Shown in pieces: positions 62,493 through 64,000 of a DNA stretch of 64,000 nucleotides. Every line of letters begins with the position of its first letter. Positions within the stretch are counted from its first letter, which is position 1. Made by a program: the position numbers and the translations under genes. The stretch lies in NCBI GenBank assembly GCA_963819175.1, contig CAWFVJ010000013.1:1-64000 (forward strand), read 5' to 3'. The notes beneath the pieces were generated by a model. That model ran no database searches. It was not told the origin of the DNA and saw nothing but the letters and a program-made list of their open reading frames with translations. The DNA comes from CAWBRT01 sp963819175 (GTDB taxonomy: Bacteria; Acidobacteriota; Terriglobia; Terriglobales; Acidobacteriaceae).

Positions 62493-63775
62493 CAGGCAAA
62501 CACCTCCCGCACTTTCTGCAATCCGCTGACCAGCGCATCCACCTCTTCCCTGGTGTTGTACAGGCCGAAGGAAGCGCGCGCCGTCGCCGGAATCCCAAAG
62601 CGCTGCATCACCGGCTGCGCGCAGTGATGGCCCGTGCGAATTGCGATTCCCTGCTGATCGAGAATCGTCCCGATATCGTGCGGATGGATTCCTTCCACAA
62701 CGAATGAAAGCACGCCCGCCTTCTCTTCGGCCGTGCCGATTATGCGCAGCCCCGGAATCTCTCTCACCGCTCGCGTCGCGTATGCAAGCAGCTCGTGTTC
62801 GTGCCTTTCGACGCGCTCAATGCCCACGCCGTTCAGATACCCGGTTGCACAGCCCAACCCGATGCCGCCAGCGATGTGCGGTGTTCCGGCTTCGAACTTG
62901 TAAGGCAATTTGTTGTAAATTGTTTTTTCGAACGTGACCGAGCTGATCATGTCGCCGCCGCCCTGGTACGGCGGCATCGCATCCAGCAGCGCGGCCTTGC
63001 CATATAAAACACCGATTCCCGTCGGGCCATAAATCTTGTGTCCGGAGAAGACGAAAAAGTCGCAGTCGAGGGCCTGCACGTCCACCTCGATATGCGGCAC
63101 GGACTGTGCCCCGTCGACCAGCACCGGAACGTTCGCTCTGTGCGCCTGCTCCACGATGCGGCGCACGGGATTAACTGTTCCAAGCGCGTTGGACACATGC
63201 GTGACGGCAACCATCTTCGTTCGTGAACCAAGCAGCTTCTCGAACTCTTCCCAGATGAGTTCGCCGCTGTCATTGATGGGAATCACCCGCAACTTCGCGC
63301 CCTTTTCATCGCACAGGATCTGCCAGGGCACTATGTTCGAGTGATGCTCCATGGCACTAATCAGCACCTCATCACCTCGGCCGACATTTGCGCGCCCATA
63401 GGTTTGGGCCACCAGGTTGATGCCCTCCGTCGCACCGCGTACAAAAATGATTTCTCCGGCATCGGCGGCGTTGAGAAAGTATTGAATCGTCTTGCGGGCC
63501 GCCTCGTACTCCTCGGTCGCGCGCTCGGAAAGATAATGCACGCCGCGGTGAATGTTGGCGTTCTCCTGCTCGTAGTATCGGCTCAGTGTGTCGATCACCG
63601 CCTGCGGTTTTTGCGCCGTCGCCGCATTGTCCAGGTAAACCAGCGGCTTGCCGTGAACCTGCCGCCTGAGTATCGGAAAATCAGCGCGAATCGCCTCCAC
63701 GTCGAAGCTTCCGTCGCGCCGCCGTACTTCCTGCGGACCTGCAATTCCGGGCCATCTCTTAGGAACGCTGGTCAT
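62492..63775 (-). CDS. sufS: Cysteine desulfurase SufS
   Basis: This 427-residue PLP enzyme supplies sulfur for Fe-S clusters from cysteine. It has VYLDNAATAQKPQAVIDTLS, NANIHRGVHYLSERATEEYE, HHSNIVPWQ, the PLP lysine K247 in FSGHKIYGPTG and the persulfide Cys C385 in RTGHHCAQPVMQRFG, plus ARASFGLYNTREEVDALV. It is group II. It starts with an ATGA overlap with sufD and ends on sufU, a tight sufD-sufS-sufU-sufT unit. Confidence 0.96.
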   Translation of the reverse strand: MTSVPKRWPGIAGPQEVRRRDGSFDVEAIRADFPILRRQVHGKPLVYLDNAATAQKPQAVIDTLSRYYEQENANIHRGVHYLSERATEEYEAARKTIQYFLNAADAGEIIFVRGATEGINLVAQTYGRANVGRGDEVLISAMEHHSNIVPWQILCDEKGAKLRVIPINDSGELIWEEFEKLLGSRTKMVAVTHVSNALGTVNPVRRIVEQAHRANVPVLVDGAQSVPHIEVDVQALDCDFFVFSGHKIYGPTGIGVLYGKAALLDAMPPYQGGGDMISSVTFEKTIYNKLPYKFEAGTPHIAGGIGLGCATGYLNGVGIERVERHEHELLAYATRAVREIPGLRIIGTAEEKAGVLSFVVEGIHPHDIGTILDQQGIAIRTGHHCAQPVMQRFGIPATARASFGLYNTREEVDALVSGLQKVREVFA

Positions 63776-64000
63776 GCGATTTCCTCCAACTCGCGCCGCG
63801 AGCCCGCCATCTGCAGCACGCGCTCGTTAATCAGCTTCTCGATATGCTCCCGTATATCGCTCTCCTTCATCCGTTCCAGACACTCATTGGCGAACGCCAC
63901 CAGCAAGAGTCTGCGCGCCGAGGCTTCGTCGATTCCGCGCGAGCGAAGATAGAACAGCGCATCTGCTTCGATTTGCCCAATCGTCGCCCCGTGCGTGCAC
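63772..64000 (-). CDS. sufD: SufD, Fe-S assembly protein (C-terminal part, cut by the window edge)
   Basis: Only the last 75 or so residues are inside the window: HGATIGQIEADALFYLRSRG, IDEASARRLLLVAFANECLE, IREHIEKLINERVLQMAGSR and RELEEIA before TGA at 63772. The CxHGATIGQIDxDALFYLRSRG block is the family signature at the SufBD interface. SufD joins SufB and SufC in the scaffold complex. The rest of the suf operon (sufB, sufC) is expected beyond the right edge. Confidence 0.93.
   Translation of the reverse strand, partial: CTHGATIGQIEADALFYLRSRGIDEASARRLLLVAFANECLERMKESDIREHIEKLINERVLQMAGSRRELEEIA

Noticed and set aside
1..64000. tRNA or rRNA genes
   Set aside because: No cloverleaf with a TTCRA T-arm and CCA-adjacent acceptor, and no rRNA segments, were recognised; a tRNAscan run would settle it.

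Overview
The window looks like the chromosome of an acidobacterium of the Koribacter/Terriglobales type, probably from a metagenome or long-read assembly. Supporting signs are an Oar-like TonB receptor with a carboxypeptidase-regulatory N-terminus, the Cys-rich Crp/Fnr family, a TumE-type toxin, a class II KdsA, a sufD-S-U-T cluster, many two-component genes, moderately high GC, and hundreds of bases of small palindromic repeats in most intergenic gaps. No rRNA, tRNA or CRISPR array was recognised.

Layout. 0-6.6 kb: moxR ATPase, a zinc-ribbon mini-protein, a repeat array, a dolichyl-phosphate-type glycosyltransferase, an HD-GYP response regulator, a frameshifted secreted protein and a PAKA-repeat secreted protein. 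6.7-8.4 kb: repeats split by an IS481-type element. 8.4-15.6 kb: dctA-like transporter and pdxA2-like dehydrogenase, then the DciA/DUF721-gatC-gatA operon carrying at least seven single-base frameshifts, then cca with two repeat elements embedded in frame. 15.7-18.8 kb: a DUF4258/MqsA-like toxin-antitoxin pair, a secreted protein and kdsA. 19-26.8 kb: a decayed zone with a broken response regulator, a broken Crp/Fnr gene, an IS66 remnant, a shattered class III aminotransferase and an unresolved membrane locus.

26.8-33.7 kb: yraN-galT, small membrane proteins, then a lower-GC island (pyruvate-kinase-C-like gene, TumE-like toxin with an unusual partner, H1-like protein, IS1-type element), then an MgtC-DUF4010 transporter. 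33.8-38 kb: DUF5666 protein and TonB receptor, both frameshifted. 38.5-45.9 kb: glycosyltransferase plus polytopic membrane protein, a REC-GGDEF cyclase, a double PilZ protein, an NfsA-like reductase and cysK. 46.2-49.6 kb: tupABC-moeA tungstate/molybdenum-cofactor operon. 49.8-57.4 kb: CoA-transferase, FNR-like regulator, a KdpD split into two divergent genes with kdpE, a CNB protein and dCMP deaminase. 57.7-64 kb: hybrid kinase plus REC-PAS regulator, and the suf operon running off the right edge.

The strongest unexplained structure is the repeat family. Short palindromes keep constant outer ends (GGTGCCCC ... GGGGTAGTT) while their inner arms change in a compensatory way. They occur in tandem arrays, nest inside a second repeat, are captured at gene ends and are tolerated in frame inside cca. 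The other general signal is the clustering of one-base indels in some genes while neighbours are intact. Because gatCA is among them, assembly error has to be excluded before any of these genes is called a true pseudogene.
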